Below, one piece after another: positions 21,947-34,783 of a stretch of DNA of 64,000 nt. The notes under the pieces are model-generated. The model ran no database searches, was not told the DNA's origin, and worked only from the letters and a program-made list of their open reading frames with translations. The DNA comes from Gossypium raimondii (taxonomy: Eukaryota; Streptophyta; Magnoliopsida; Malvales; Malvaceae), in assembly GCF_025698545.1 (NCBI RefSeq), contig NC_068569.1, forward strand, positions 9,548,001-9,612,000, written 5' to 3'. Each line of letters starts with the position of its first letter. Positions within the stretch are counted from its first letter, which is position 1. A program made the translations under genes and the position numbers.

Positions 21947-24900
21947 ATGGATACGAATAACTGGAGGCCTACTCCTCCTAGTGGAGAGCCCAGCATGGAC
22001 AGTGGTGATTGGAGAACCACTTTGCAGCCTGACTCACGACAAAGAATTGTCAACAAGATGTAAGTCAATTTTATGGTATAATTTTCCGTTAAATATACTT
22101 GTTAAGTTGCTGAAATCCTGTGGCTTGTTGTATGCTGTGAGAAACAATAGCATCAATAAAAACATATTTCTTATTAAAATGGACCTGTTTTGTTTAGTAA
22201 CGCTTCAGAATCAAAGCTTGCTTTACCCATAGTTTGGGGTTACACTATGTTAGCCACGTAAATTTAGCTTAATGTAGCTAAGCTATTTCGTCCAGGTCCA
22301 ACTGTATCTGCTACACTTGGTATCATTATTTAATTAACCATGTGATTGAATAAAGATGCATTCTTCTTTTATATCTTTCTATCCTTGCAAGATTTGGTGG
22401 TTCTTTTCTGTTCTCAGTGATGAAGTTGCTTCTCTTATTAAATAACTTATTGCTATAAGGTACACTAATGATCTTGTCTTTCTACAACATTCTCTGAACT
22501 ATGGTAATTATGATGGTATGTGGTCTATTTGAATGTATTTGGTATATGAAGGCCATGATGACTACTTTGTTTATATTGGAAAGGTTTTGTTAAGTTCAAG
22601 TGCTACGGCTTTGGAATTAAATGAAGGATGTCCTGAACAAGTTAAAGAGGAAAATCTTATGTTGACCCCGATAGCTCGCATTCTTAGCATTTATTATATA
22701 CCAATTGAAGATTCCTACGTATATCATATTTCTTTGTCAATAACTTAAACAATGTTTTGTGCACATAGAATGGATACATTGAAGAGGCATCTTCCATTTT
22801 CTGGGCAAGACGGTTTAAGTGAACTTAGGAAAATTGCTGTGAGGTTCGAGGAAAAGATTTTTACAGCTGCAAGCAGTCAGGTAATCATCGAATGTTAGCA
22901 TTCCATAATGTGCTTGGCTGCATTTTTCTTTACCAATATTTAGGTGTGTTTGCATTGTGTCTTCGTATTTGTGTTATCTGTTTTTTCTTATTCATATGCA
23001 TGGAAGAAATCTGGGAAGGAAAGAGAGAGAATAGGGAAAAACTAAAGATGCTAAATGCTACTCAATATCTAGCATGATTAATTTAAATATTTGAGAATCT
23101 TGTATTAGAATAGTAAAGAAACTTGTTTAACACCGCTATGGATTTCCATATTCAGACTGATTATCTGAGAAGAATATCGTTGAAGATGCTTACAATGGAG
23201 ACCAAGTCTCAGAATACCATGCCCAACACTGGGAATAACAGCAAACCACCTGATCCAGGTAACAGCAAGAAAGAGAATTTGCTTTGATGTACTATAGTAG
23301 TAGGGTACTTTCCCTTCGCATGTCCTTTCTATTCTTCTACATGCAGAGTCGTTTAATGTTTAACATGTATCGACATTTGCTCTAGTTAGTATTTTAGTGA
23401 ACATTTTCTATTTTTGTACCCCTTTTGTCCCCATAATGGTAGCGTATTAATACTTAAACTAGTTGGGTATTGTTCAAGTGCCCTCACCTGTTTTAGGTCT
23501 AGTTATCTTTTTGAATGTTTTAATTATTAATTTGGTTTCTGTTATCTTGTTTTAAATGCTCTTCAATTCTTTTCTTCTGGCTCTTCCCCTACTCTTTTTG
23601 AACCAAAAATATCGGTGGTAGGTTCTCAGGGCATGCAGAACCAAGTTCACAGTCAAGGACAATCAGTTCCTATACCATTACAATGTAATCAGTCTCAAGC
23701 ACATCAACAACTGTTACCCCAGAGTGTTCCGAATAACATGGCATCTGCTGGAGTTCAGAGTTCTGCTGGTTTACAATCTGGAATGCCTCCTGTATCTGGT
23801 CTATCTCAGAATCCTATATCTAATGTTGTTGGACAGAATTCCAACATCCAGAACATGTCTGGAATTTTGCAGAACTCAATGGGGCAAGGAATGCCTTCCA
23901 ATATTTTTGCTAATCAGCAGAGGCAAATGCAAGGAAGGCAGCAGGTGGTTCCTCAACAGCAGCAGCAACAGCTATATCATCAGCAGCTGCAACAAACACT
24001 TATGAAGCAAAAGATTCAACAGGGGAATCTTCAGTCTTCACTCCTGCAGTCTCACATGCAGCAACAGCAGCAGCAAAACCTATTACCTCCTACTCAGTTG
24101 CAATCTTCCCAGCAATCTGGTATGCAAACATCATCCATTATGCAGCCATCAGCCTTGCAGTCAACTCTTCCTGGTCTTCAACAGAATCAGCAATCTTCTC
24201 TCCAACAGTCGACACAGTCCATGCTTCAGCAGCATCAACAGTCAGTTCTTAGACAGCAGCAACAGCCACAACAGACCACCAGTGCTGGTATTCATCAACA
24301 ACAAACACCAATGACACAGCAGTCAATGATGCCTCAGCAGCAGCAGCAGCAGCACATGATGGGGCAGCAGGCAAATGCTGCAAATATACCACAGAATCAG
24401 TTAATTGGACAACAAAACAGTATTGCAGACATGCAGCAGCAGAGACTGCTAGGCCAGTCTAGTAATCTGCAGCAACAACAGCAGCAGCAGCAGTTAATGG
24501 CTCAACAAAACAACCTTTCAAATATGCATCAGCAACAGTTGGGTCCTCAGAGTAATATTTCAGGACTACAGCAACAGCAGCAGCAATTGGTTGGAACCCA
24601 GTCGGGTAACTCAAGCATGCAAACTAATCAACAATCTTTACACATGCTATCCCAGCCCAAGGTTGCACTCCAACAAACGCAGCAGACTGCACCTAATTTA
24701 CTGCCAACTCAAGGACAGACATCACAGCAGCCACAACAGCAGCAGCAACTGATGTCTCAGATGCAATCACAGCCTACTCAGTTGCAGCAACAGTTGGGTT
24801 TGCAACAGCAGCCCAATCAAGTACAACAAAATATGCAGCAGAGACTTCAAGCATCAGGTCAAACATCAAGTTCCTTGCTTCAATCACAAAATTTGATAGA

Positions 24901-27900
24901 TCAGCAAAAGCAGTTGTATCAATCACAGAGAGCTGTTCCGGAGACATCGTCAAGTATGTTTTTGAATTTTTGCCGTTACATACTGTTGCTCTTTGCCTTA
25001 TTTCTTTGTTGCTTTCTGATATTGTGTTATTTAACTGATCTCTAAATATTTCCTCAGATAGCCCTGAATTCTCTTTCCTCTTATACACCAACTACACAAT
25101 TTTCATAGTTGATGCTTTTGTTTTGCATTGCATTTCTACTATAGAAAGTAATTTCCTTTCCTACTTGAGGATATTAAGAGAATATCTTCTTAAACTTGGC
25201 TCTGCTATCACATCAGAAGCACATTGTGCCTAGATAATTAATCTGTAGCTCGGAAAACAGATGCTTGGAAAATTACCGGCACCCTTGCATTCATTAGCTG
25301 ATCATAGACACTGCCTGGCTTTTGATGCCATGAGAAACATTGTTGTCGCCCTTATCATTGTGAGGTCTTAACTGCTGTGACCTTGCTATCATGTCACCGT
25401 TAATGCTTTGCTGCAGTAATTGTGCAACGGTTTTGTTAAACCATGAAGGAACTACTGGATTAATCTATTCACTTTGACAAACAGTTCTTTCTCCTTCATT
25501 CAATGAGTTGTCCTATTGAATATAGAACTTTTTTCAGGAAAGAGTTAAACTGTTTACTGTTTAAAGGAAAGAAGTGGTCATGTTTTGCTGGTTAATTTTA
25601 AAAAGGAGAAAATTTTGCAGTGAGTTATTGAGCTCAACTAAACATGTCCATGCCTTCAAATTCATTTCAAATTTAGAATAGTCTGAAATTTCTAGCAGTT
25701 TGATTATGTCAGGTTGGTTCCACTCAATTCCTTTGTCCAATGTTTGTATCTTTTTTCTTCCTAGTAATCTAACTTTCAAGATATTCCCAACATGGAGCTC
25801 AACATGAAATATATGATTAGGAGATTGCAGTCCTTGAAATCGGCTTGTTACTGTTTTTGCATCAAACTAGAGGGTAAACATGCTTGCAAATGTTAGGAGT
25901 TTTGTTTGGAGAAGGATGCACAAAGAATGCCCAGATAAGCAAGTGCTTACAGCGAGGCATTTCTTTCCTGCATGAAATGGTCTAAAGGGTGTCAAAACTC
26001 GATTTTTTTAGTGGTGGCTTGGCTCAGTTTCACTGCTTCCGCTGAGACATGAGATTTTTTCTGTAGATTTAATTAAGTTTTATATCTGAACTGTACATCC
26101 CTTGTGTCTAATTTGTTCCACAAATCATTTTAATGCTTTAGTCTGTTTCACCCTTATTAGCTTACCAGATTTAGCTTTCAGTGGTTTAATAGGTCAATAG
26201 CAGAAAATTTTTAACTTATTTTAGGTCTTCCTTTTCACTTAAACTTACCAATCATTTATTCATATACCAACTGAACTTAGATGTAGGTGGCAAATAGTTA
26301 GCTTTAAACTTGAGAAAATCTATGACTAGCCTTGATAGTTAAGAATGATGTTTGAACTCTGACTTGATCTTTTATGTATCACAATGGAAACTTTACAGAA
26401 TTGCTGCTTTAGTGAGTAGACATAGATCTTGGAATATCCCAAAAGGAAAAGGCATTTGAATGGGATTGCAGGGAGCATGCTTTTTAATGCATAACCTAAA
26501 GAACTTGGATATGCATGGTTAGTTGCAGAAACTAGCAATAAAACCTTTTCTTATATTCAAGTCCAAAATGTTTAATGGTTTCTTCAAATGCTTTTCTGTT
26601 GTACCCGTGGTGTGTCTGATGGAATCTTATGATTTAAGAGTTCATTATTGACTGCATTATGATCCCTGCATCTCCCCTTCTATGCTATGCGCACCTTAAT
26701 TTTCTTTGAGAATTGGTCATATTCTGCTCAAATTTACCCCTCTTCCATAAGGTATTTATTTCAATGTTCTTTTAGACATGCAACAAAATCATGTATTTTT
26801 TTGTATAACCAATTTTCTTCCATTTAAATTATGAATTTGTAATTCTTCTTGCTCCAAAAATTTTCATTATTCTTTTTGTATCTTCTTTTAGCATCTTTAG
26901 ATTCCACAGCTCAAACAGGACATTCTAATGGGGGTGATTGGCAAGAAGACGTCTATCAAAAGGTAAAAACTATCTTGGCGCATTCTCCTATAGATAATAA
27001 TTATGCTTACAACTTGGTTTAAGAAGGTAAAACCCCTGAACCCTGAGTATGTTGTGATTTTTTTATGTTGTGATGTGTCTCTTTACAGGAACTATGAAAC
27101 GGAAGAATTAGAACTTTAAAAGTAATTTGGGAAAAGGAATTCAGATATTTTCTGATTGACTTATTAGTTTGGTTATATGGACTTGAATGTTCTTAGAAGA
27201 AAGAAAATCAAGCTTATATATACTTATTAGTTTCATTTGAAAGATCCATTAAGATTTGTTAGCAAGAAACCTAAGGCCCAAGGACTACTACAAAGATTTT
27301 GCATGCTTGATTTCAAAGTAATCATCATTTGTTATACCTTTGTTTCTTCTGTGTTTAACTAAAATCAGTACCGAATTATCAGAAAATGGAAATATCTTTT
27401 TACTTTTCTAATAAACCATGATTCCAGATGAATTGAATGGTTTAGTTGTTGGCTAACCATCCTGTTCCTGATTTAATGTTGCAGATCAAGGCCATGAAAG
27501 AGACATACTTCTCTGAATTAAATGAGATGCACCAGAAAATTTCTGCCAAGTTGCTGCAGGTAGGTTTATCCTTTCTCATAATACACCTTCAAAGAGTAAT
27601 AGAACCCATCTGCATGAACCTCTGCCACCCTGTATCTCTAAATTGAATATGGGGAGGACTTCATTACACTTCAGGAAGCTTTTGATCCCATACCGCTTTT
27701 TAATTGCTATTTGAATCCCTTTCCTTTAGGCACGGTTTACTGGTTGCACTTTATGCTTATCTGATGTAATAGTGGTTTGTTATTCTACTTGTTTCAGTTA
27801 AAACAATTCTTCTATTTTCCAGCATGATTCTTTTCCACAGCAGCCAAAGTCAGAGCAGCTTGAGAAGTTGAAAATATTCAAGACCATGTTGGAGCGTATT

Positions 27901-30900
27901 CTACATTTCTTAACAGTTTCCAAAGCTAATATAGTACCGGCTTTCAAGGACAAGTTGAGTTCGTATGAGAAGCAGATACTAAACTTTATAAATACCAATA
28001 GGCCAAGGAAGCCTGTCTCAGCTCTGCAGCAAGGACAGCTTCCTCCACCTCATATGCATTCCATGCAGCAGCCTCAACCTCAAAGTAATCAAACACAATC
28101 TCATGATAATCAAATGAATCCTCAGTTGCAGTCAATAAATTTACAAGGTTCTATGCCAACAATGCAGCCTAACAACATGACAAGCTTGCAGCATAATACC
28201 TTGTCTTCTTTACCTGGGGTTTCAACAGCACAGCAGACCATGTTAAATTCGCTGCAACCAGGTTCAAATTTGGATCCAGGACAAGGTAATGCTCTAGGCT
28301 CAATGCAGCAGGTTGCACCAGGATCTTTGCAACAGAATCCTGCGAGTACCTCCCAACAGGCAAATCTTAATAGTTTGTCATCACAAAGTGGGTTAAGTGT
28401 CCTGCAGCAAAATATGAATCCTCTCCAGTCAAATTCCAACATGCTTCAGCACCAGCATATGAAACAACAGCAGGAACAGCAAATTCTGCAGTCACAAAAG
28501 TACAAACAACAGCGGCAGATGCAGCATCAGATTATGCAGCAGAAGCATCAACTAATGCAACAGCAGCAGCAGCAAGCAAAGCAACAGCTGCCCACTCAAT
28601 TGCAGGCACACCAGATGCCACAGCTGCATCAGATGAATGATGTAAATGATATGAAGCAGGGGATTAGTGTTAAGCCAGGTGTTTTCCAACAGCACCTCCC
28701 AGCTGGCCAGCGTCAAACTTATACCCATCAACAGTTGAAACCAGGTGCTCAGTTTCCTATTTCTTCACCTCAACTCCATCCAGCTGCATCTCCTCAGATG
28801 CCTCAGCATTCTTCCCCACAGATTGATCAGCAGAGTCTGCTACCATCTATCTCAAAAACTGGAACCCCTTTGCAGTCTGCAAACTCACCTTTTGTTGTTC
28901 CTTCACCTTCAACTCCCTTGGCTCCATCACCTATGCCTGGGGAATCTGAAAAACCTGCTCCAGGCACTTCCTCTCTCTCAAATGCTGCAAATATTGGACA
29001 CCAACAAGGAACTGGTGTTCAAGCAGGTTCTCAATCACTTGCAATTGGCACTCCTGGGATATCAGCCTCACCTCTGCTCGCAGAGTTCACTGATGGAACT
29101 CATGCTAATGTTTTGACAACTGTTTCTAGCAAGTCAAACATTACTGAGCAGCCTCTTGAACGTTTAATGAAGGCGGTTAGTAAAGCTCAGTTGACACTTC
29201 ATTCCTCTCTTTTGTGCTTAGTGTTTTTCCCTTATTTGGCGAAGCTTGGAAGTTCCCATCCCTTTTCTTCTTTTAAAGAGAGATTGCATTTATTTGATTT
29301 TTAATGCACTACAATTTCAGGTGAAATCCATGTCGCCTACTGCATTGTGTGCTTCTGTAAGTGATATTGGCTCAGTTGTCAGCATGACTGACAGGATAGC
29401 TGGGTCAGCGCCAGGTAATGGGTCTAGAGCTGCAGTCGGTGAGGATCTGGTTGCTATGACAAAGTGTCGTCTACAAGCAAGAAATTTCATCACTCAAGAT
29501 GGAATGAACGGGACAAAGAAAATGAGGCGCCACACTAGTGCCATGCCCCTAAATGTTGTATCATCTGTGGGTAGCATAAATGATAGTTTCAAACAGTTAA
29601 CCGGTTCGGAGACATCTGACTTGGAGTCAACGGCAACATCTACTGTCAAGAAGCCAAGAATTGAGGTATTATGCTTTGCTCATGGTACATTTTTTTTAAA
29701 TGTCAGCTCTTGAATATGTCTGCTGCTTATTTTCTTTTTGGGAAGCCTCTGCCAGCACTCACTGATACTTAATTACTATGTTCTACATCTATGCTGTATT
29801 GAATATCCATCTTTTCACTTTGGAATGTTTCAAAAGTTATGTTCTAATGTCTTTTTAGAACGTAACTCGTTGCCTATATTTTCTCAACATTATTATCATT
29901 TCATTACTAACCATATAGATTCTCAATAAGGGAGGAACTCGACCTCGGCCAGCCGGCCAGGAATGATGACCAATTGCTGGGGGTCGATTTCCTCTTCCTT
30001 CCAGATGAAGGGGAGAGATAACTACTATTGAAAGAATTAGAATCTATTAAATATCAATTTGATAAAAATCTTGAAAATTTAATTTCAATAACTTTAAAAT
30101 CGAGGTTGTTAACGTTTGTTCAGTCAAAAAGCAAGCACTCTATTTGAAATGAAAGTGGTTGTTAAACTCTATTGTTGGTGACATGCAGTTCTCCGCAAAG
30201 TATTTGTGTCAGATCAATCATCTCTTTACTTTATTGGCTCATTTCACTGTTCACAATTATTTTGAGAATATCATGTTTCCTGAAACTCTTATAGAACTTT
30301 TGAGTTGCATGCTGGTTGACTATTACGTGTTCCATTACATGGTCAGTTTTTGTAATGTCTTCCTGCTATGTTTCAATCCTAAATTTCACTTGATACAAAC
30401 AGCTATATCCAACCTTGAGAAAGAAAATCTCGAGGAAACCATCATTGACTCGTACATGAGAACTGATCAATAGTGTTGACGCCAATCTTGAGCAGAAAAA
30501 AACATTGATTCTGTTCCCAAGGAATGAGTTTCTTTAAGGTGAACATAGTTGAAATTTGAGGAGATTGTTCACTGAACTATGAAAAGGATGTACCTATTAA
30601 TCATAAATGCTTTAACAAAAGTTGGTTGCAAATGAGTTTGCATACATATACCTATTAATAACTACGATCGTTATTTGGCATGATTCGTAGTTGTAATTAC
30701 TTTGTTACATTAACACCATGCTCCTTTTCTTAGAATGCATATAATCCTTATAAGCATGAATTAACAAGCATAGTGATGAAGCATCAGAGTTCAGTCTATT
30801 AAACCTGTAATGAAAATATTAGTTATGGATTCTATCATTTTCATCTGTAATCCTTGAAACTTATCAGCTAAATTCTAGGGTGCAGTTTGACCTTTCTTTT

Positions 30901-31907
30901 TATAACATCTGCAATGATTGGGAATCAAGCTATGATTTCTATCAGGACTACAAAATTTCTGCAGTTATATTGTACAGTGGTGCACTGAGTGTAGGCAATA
31001 TATTTTTCTCTGACTGCCATTCTACTTTCTGATGTTCTGTCACTTTGCCACATAGAACCTTGGCATGTTAGTTTTCACATTTAGTAATTGATGTATAGTC
31101 TGGTGTTTCGTAAGATAGAAATGTGCAATTTGCTTTATGTAATTAGATATATAACATTTTATGGGACCTATTGCAGGCTAATCATGCCCTTTTGGAAGAA
31201 ATAAGGGAAATAAATCAACAACTTATAGACACAGTTGTTGATATCAGTGATGAAGATGTTGATCCAGGTACGGTGGCAACAGCTGCTGAAGGGGGTGAAG
31301 GAACCGTTGTCAAGTGCTCCTTCAATGCTGTGGCTCTTACTTCAAACTTGAAATCACAGTACATGTCAGCCCAGATGGTAAGTTTTTCAAATCATGGAAA
31401 GAAACTGATGTATTAACTCAAAGTATTATGATTTCTCTGAATGATCTATGCTTTGTTACTATGCAGTCACCAATTCAGCCCTTGCGTCTGCTAGTCCCCA
31501 CAAATTATCCAAATTGTTCCCCCGTCCTATTAGACAAGTTCCCAGTTGAAGTCAGGTAAGTAAACATTGCACTTGAATCCCATCCATCACTTCCTCTTCT
31601 CCCTCGTAGATTGGTATTCTGTTTTGGTAAATTATTAGCATTTGTCTAAGGGGTTATGTTCCTTACAAAAAATTTTGGTCACTTATGTCTGTTTCACAGC
31701 AAGGAGTACGAAGACCTTTCAGTAAAAGCAAAGTCGAAGTTTAGTATATCATTGCGAACCCTTTCACAGCCTATGTCACTTGGTGAGATAGCAAGGACAT
31801 GGGATGTTTGTGCCCGAGCCATTATTTCTGAGCATGCACAACAGAGTGGTGGGGGCAGCTTTAGCTCAAAATATGGGACTTGGGAGAATTGCTCGATGGC
31901 TGCATAG
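21947..31907 (+). CDS. MED15A: Mediator of RNA polymerase II transcription subunit 15a (copy C)
   Basis: Complete gene, coding exons 21947-22059, 22769-22880, 23156-23258, 23622-24953, 26892-26962, 27485-27559, 27823-29175, 29321-29665, 31177-31377, 31467-31555, 31700-31907, giving 1333 aa, close to the Arabidopsis protein (about 1335 aa). Residues about 20-97 are the KIX domain ([19 protein letters not shown]...[10 protein letters not shown]), the activator-binding three-helix fold. A 443-codon exon encodes a Gln-rich region with CAG/CAA runs. Residues 578 to about 650 hold [14 protein letters not shown] and [10 protein letters not shown], then a second Gln/Pro-rich region and [10 protein letters not shown]. 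Exon 8 has [21 protein letters not shown] and the basic KKMRRH. The last three exons give the C-terminal domain ending [15 protein letters not shown]. Role: Mediator tail subunit in the nucleus, relaying activators to Pol II. Splice phases match throughout and the start is MDTNNWRP, as in other plant MED15a. Confidence 0.95.
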
Positions 31908-34095
31908 CCATCTTTGCCGACTCAATCAGAATTGTAAACTGGAGTTGTGTCAATTATTGAGGACAAGAATTTGCGACAGCTGCTGTCATGAGGACCAAAT
32001 AAGCAGTTTTAGGATGCAAATCTTGACAATCAAGGAAGCAGCCTCTGGTGTTGTTTTTTGTCAACTCGAGAAAACTCCCACTGTTGGTTCATGGACTTAT
32101 GTCACTAGGCAACATTACGGTCAACTGTTAAAACCACAACGAATTGTGTTTATGCGTATTGGAGTAGCTATTATGGCTTCCCTGCTTTCCTATAACTGTT
32201 ATGTAAGTTCTGTCTACGAACTGTCATGCAAGTTTTCATAAACGCGGAACTCTAATTGTGATTATTTATCAGTACGTGATTTATTGTACTTTTTGGCTAA
32301 TAAAGTAACTGGCGACTTTACATAATACATAATATACAGAAGGATGTCAATGCATGAATGGACTTTAAAATTGTACTGGAAATAGCCCTTTCTGTTTTTT
32401 TTCTTAAAAAAAAATGATCTCGTGAGTTTAGAATATGTTTAGTATAATTGCCTTGAAATCCTTCTCAAAATGATAGTTTAGTCATAGATTTATTTTTATG
32501 TTTCATGAAAATTTTTAAATTGATTGCCAGATGAAAAAGGTACAGCAAAGCAAATGAATTTTTGCCAATTGTATCTTGACCCTCGACATTGTAAGGGAGC
32601 TAACACTAGGGTGCTTGGATGGTTTTTGTTTTGTACTTAAATCGAATTATAATTTTATATTTATTGTATTTATAATAATGAAAATCTTTTAAATGTGCTA
32701 TAAAAATATTTTTTATTATTTTAAAATATTTATAATTTTTTTGAAACTTTATCAAATAATATTCAAAAATTTTGTCAAAATAAAGTCTCAATGTTTAAAT
32801 TTTGTAGGGAAGAAGTGAGAGTTAAAATTAACTCAATTATCATAACAATAACAATTCAAAAATCAAGGAAAAGAAAAGTTGAATAATCTGAACTAAACCT
32901 AATCTTATTTTAGTATTTTTTTATGTCTATTTTACGTTTATGTTCTTGGTTGGGATTGTTCATCCTAACAATATAGTCTCCATGGTTGAAACCTACACTC
33001 TTTTTAAGAATACAATTGTCTTATCACTGCACTCAACATTTATTAATAATGAGGTTATAAAATTATAACTATATAAATAATTTAAAATTATACAAATTTT
33101 GATAAATTTGTATATCAATATTTATATTATTTCTATACTATATAATAAAATTAGTTTCTTTTTGGTACAATTTAGTGGATAGTACATATCCAGTGAGGTA
33201 AAACAATAATGGCGATAATTTTATTGCCAAATTAAAAGGATAAGAAGAAAAAACAAATAAAATATGTCCTTAACTTTGAAATTTTTTTTTTTATTCACAG
33301 TTTTTGGAGTGAGTTGCTGATGAGCAAGTTGTTTTACTCTCTCTGATCATAGTGGTATGAGTAGTTGTAATTTCAAAAGGTTGTTTTTGTCAATATATAA
33401 ATGAGGTTGGGTGATTTGGAGATTGGTTTTGTGCGTTAGCAATGTAGAAAAGTGTTTTGGAGATCAGAATTCACCCAAATTCATCGTTGATGCACTATGA
33501 GCCTGGTCGTCATTGTTCTATTGAATTTTTCTTGATGTCCGCGGTAATGCATTAGATTATACAGTCATTCTAATGGTTTCCCCACTAATTTATGGGAAAA
33601 GAAAGGAACACATTTCCTTGTAGATTTCTCGGATTTATATACTCTAGTACAAGATTGGGTTATTAGTTTTTTAAGTTTTCACCCCATAAACAATCATTTT
33701 AATTTTATAATAATAATACACAGCTTTCTACTTTGCAATGCAAATTCCCAATTGCACAACTGAAAAATGGTTCTTTTATAGCCTTTCCTGCTCTCTTCTT
33801 TTTCTTCATTTCCTCTAAGACATTTATAATAATAAATAAAAAGGCAGAGGAGACAGTTTTATACTGAAAGAGGCTCGGCTCCTTTGGATGTGCAGCCAAA
33901 GCCTAAATATTAAAAATGCCAATCCTCCTATGTTCTAAACGCAAAAGAAAAAGAAAAAAACGTAAAAAGTGGTGGAACGAAACTAAAAAAACTCATCGTA
34001 CATGGGATCATGAGCAGTGTTTATGAAATTAAGGAACAACCATATTTACCACTAATATTTGTCATCGTAATTGATGAATAAACCAAGTAATTTGA
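31908..34095. other. MED15a 3'UTR and intergenic
   Basis: The 3'UTR runs to about 32.3 kb. The overlapping open frame 31804-32241 is an out-of-frame shadow of the last exon and UTR. Beyond it is AT-rich DNA with no gene recognised, then the downstream flank of the convergently oriented SAM gene. Confidence 0.5.
32299..32304 (+). terminator. poly(A) signal AATAAA, probable MED15a 3' end
   Basis: AATAAA about 390 nt after the MED15a stop codon. It is the first canonical signal downstream and would give a 3'UTR of about 400 nt. Confidence 0.45.
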
Positions 34096-34638
34096 TCAAG
34101 TTGGTTTCAAATCCTGGAACATTGCATCCCACTTCATCTCTTCAGCACCATCTAACCAACTTCCCTTTTCCCTTTTCTCTTTCTTCTGGTACTTCAGCAC
34201 CGTTGTGATTGGTGGAAGATGAGTCCCATTGGTGAGCAGCAGCCGCCCTTCTGCACCCATCCCCACCCTCTTCTTTCTCTTCCACATTGCGCCACCTTTC
34301 CATTTATTCCTTTGATTAACAACAACAAGAGCCGACGCTTCTCTCTCCACCATTGCCCTCATGTACTTTGATAAGCTCCTTTTTGTTCTCTTGATTGCCG
34401 ACATGAGCCTCCGCACTACTGGTCTCCAACCACTCGTCTGATTTCCTTTGGTTTTCCCTGCAAGCTTGAGAATTTCCAGCCTGTGTTTAGCTATCGATAT
34501 GCCCATGCTTTGGAGAAACTCATGGTCCAAGTATACTATGTCTTCTTCTTCAAGCTCGTTGTGGGAAAATGAAAGGCCGTACTCGTAAACCAGGGACGGC
34601 TCAAGGCCCGTTTTTGAAAGCCAAGAAAACCAGTCCAT
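34096..34638 (-). CDS. plant SAM-domain protein, 180 aa
   Basis: Single-exon gene on the - strand, ATG at 34636-34638 and TGA at 34096-34098. Residues 1 to about 62 form a sterile alpha motif: MDWFSWLSKTGLEPSL, then YGLSFSHNELEEEDI, DHEFLQSMGI and AKHRLEILKLA, with the typical 'GI..L.HR..IL' end helix. The rest is basic and low in known motifs (KRTKRSLSKYM, WKRKKRVGMG) with a Trp/Asp C-terminus (WDAMFQDLKP). SAM domains mediate protein-protein contacts, often by polymerising. This small plant family (Arabidopsis AT3G48800 type) has no established function that I know. The basic region could bind nucleic acid, but that is a guess. It converges with MED15a. Confidence 0.88.
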   Translation of the reverse strand: MDWFSWLSKTGLEPSLVYEYGLSFSHNELEEEDIVYLDHEFLQSMGISIAKHRLEILKLAGKTKGNQTSGWRPVVRRLMSAIKRTKRSLSKYMRAMVEREASALVVVNQRNKWKGGAMWKRKKRVGMGAEGRLLLTNGTHLPPITTVLKYQKKEKREKGSWLDGAEEMKWDAMFQDLKPT

Positions 34639-34743
34639 GCCCTTCCAATACCACTATACGACTCAGATATCTCAATGTCAGTGCCTCCAGAGTCCAGATT
34701 CAAGGCATATAAAATCTAGTGGACGACTGCATAGACAGGAGTG

Positions 34744-34753
34744 TATATAAATA
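34744..34753 (-). promoter_or_regulatory. candidate TATA box of SAM gene
   Basis: On the - strand this reads TATTTATATA, about 106 bp before the ATG. A second candidate (TTTTATATG on the - strand, near 34706-34714) is closer. Which is used cannot be decided from sequence. Confidence 0.35.
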
Positions 34754-34783
34754 ATGATGATGATGATGATGATGATGATGATT
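34754..34783. repeat. (ATG)n microsatellite
   Basis: About ten uninterrupted ATG units directly upstream of the SAM gene TATA candidate, so length variation could affect that promoter. Confidence 0.9.

Noticed and set aside
24774..25091. - strand 105-codon frame, with a matching one at 9317-9634
   Set aside because: Antisense shadow of the Gln-rich exon and following intron. It is repeated only because copies A and C are near identical there.
31804..32241. 145-codon + strand open frame over the last MED15a exon
   Set aside because: It overlaps the true last exon in another frame and continues into the 3'UTR; the MED15 C-terminus ends at 31907.
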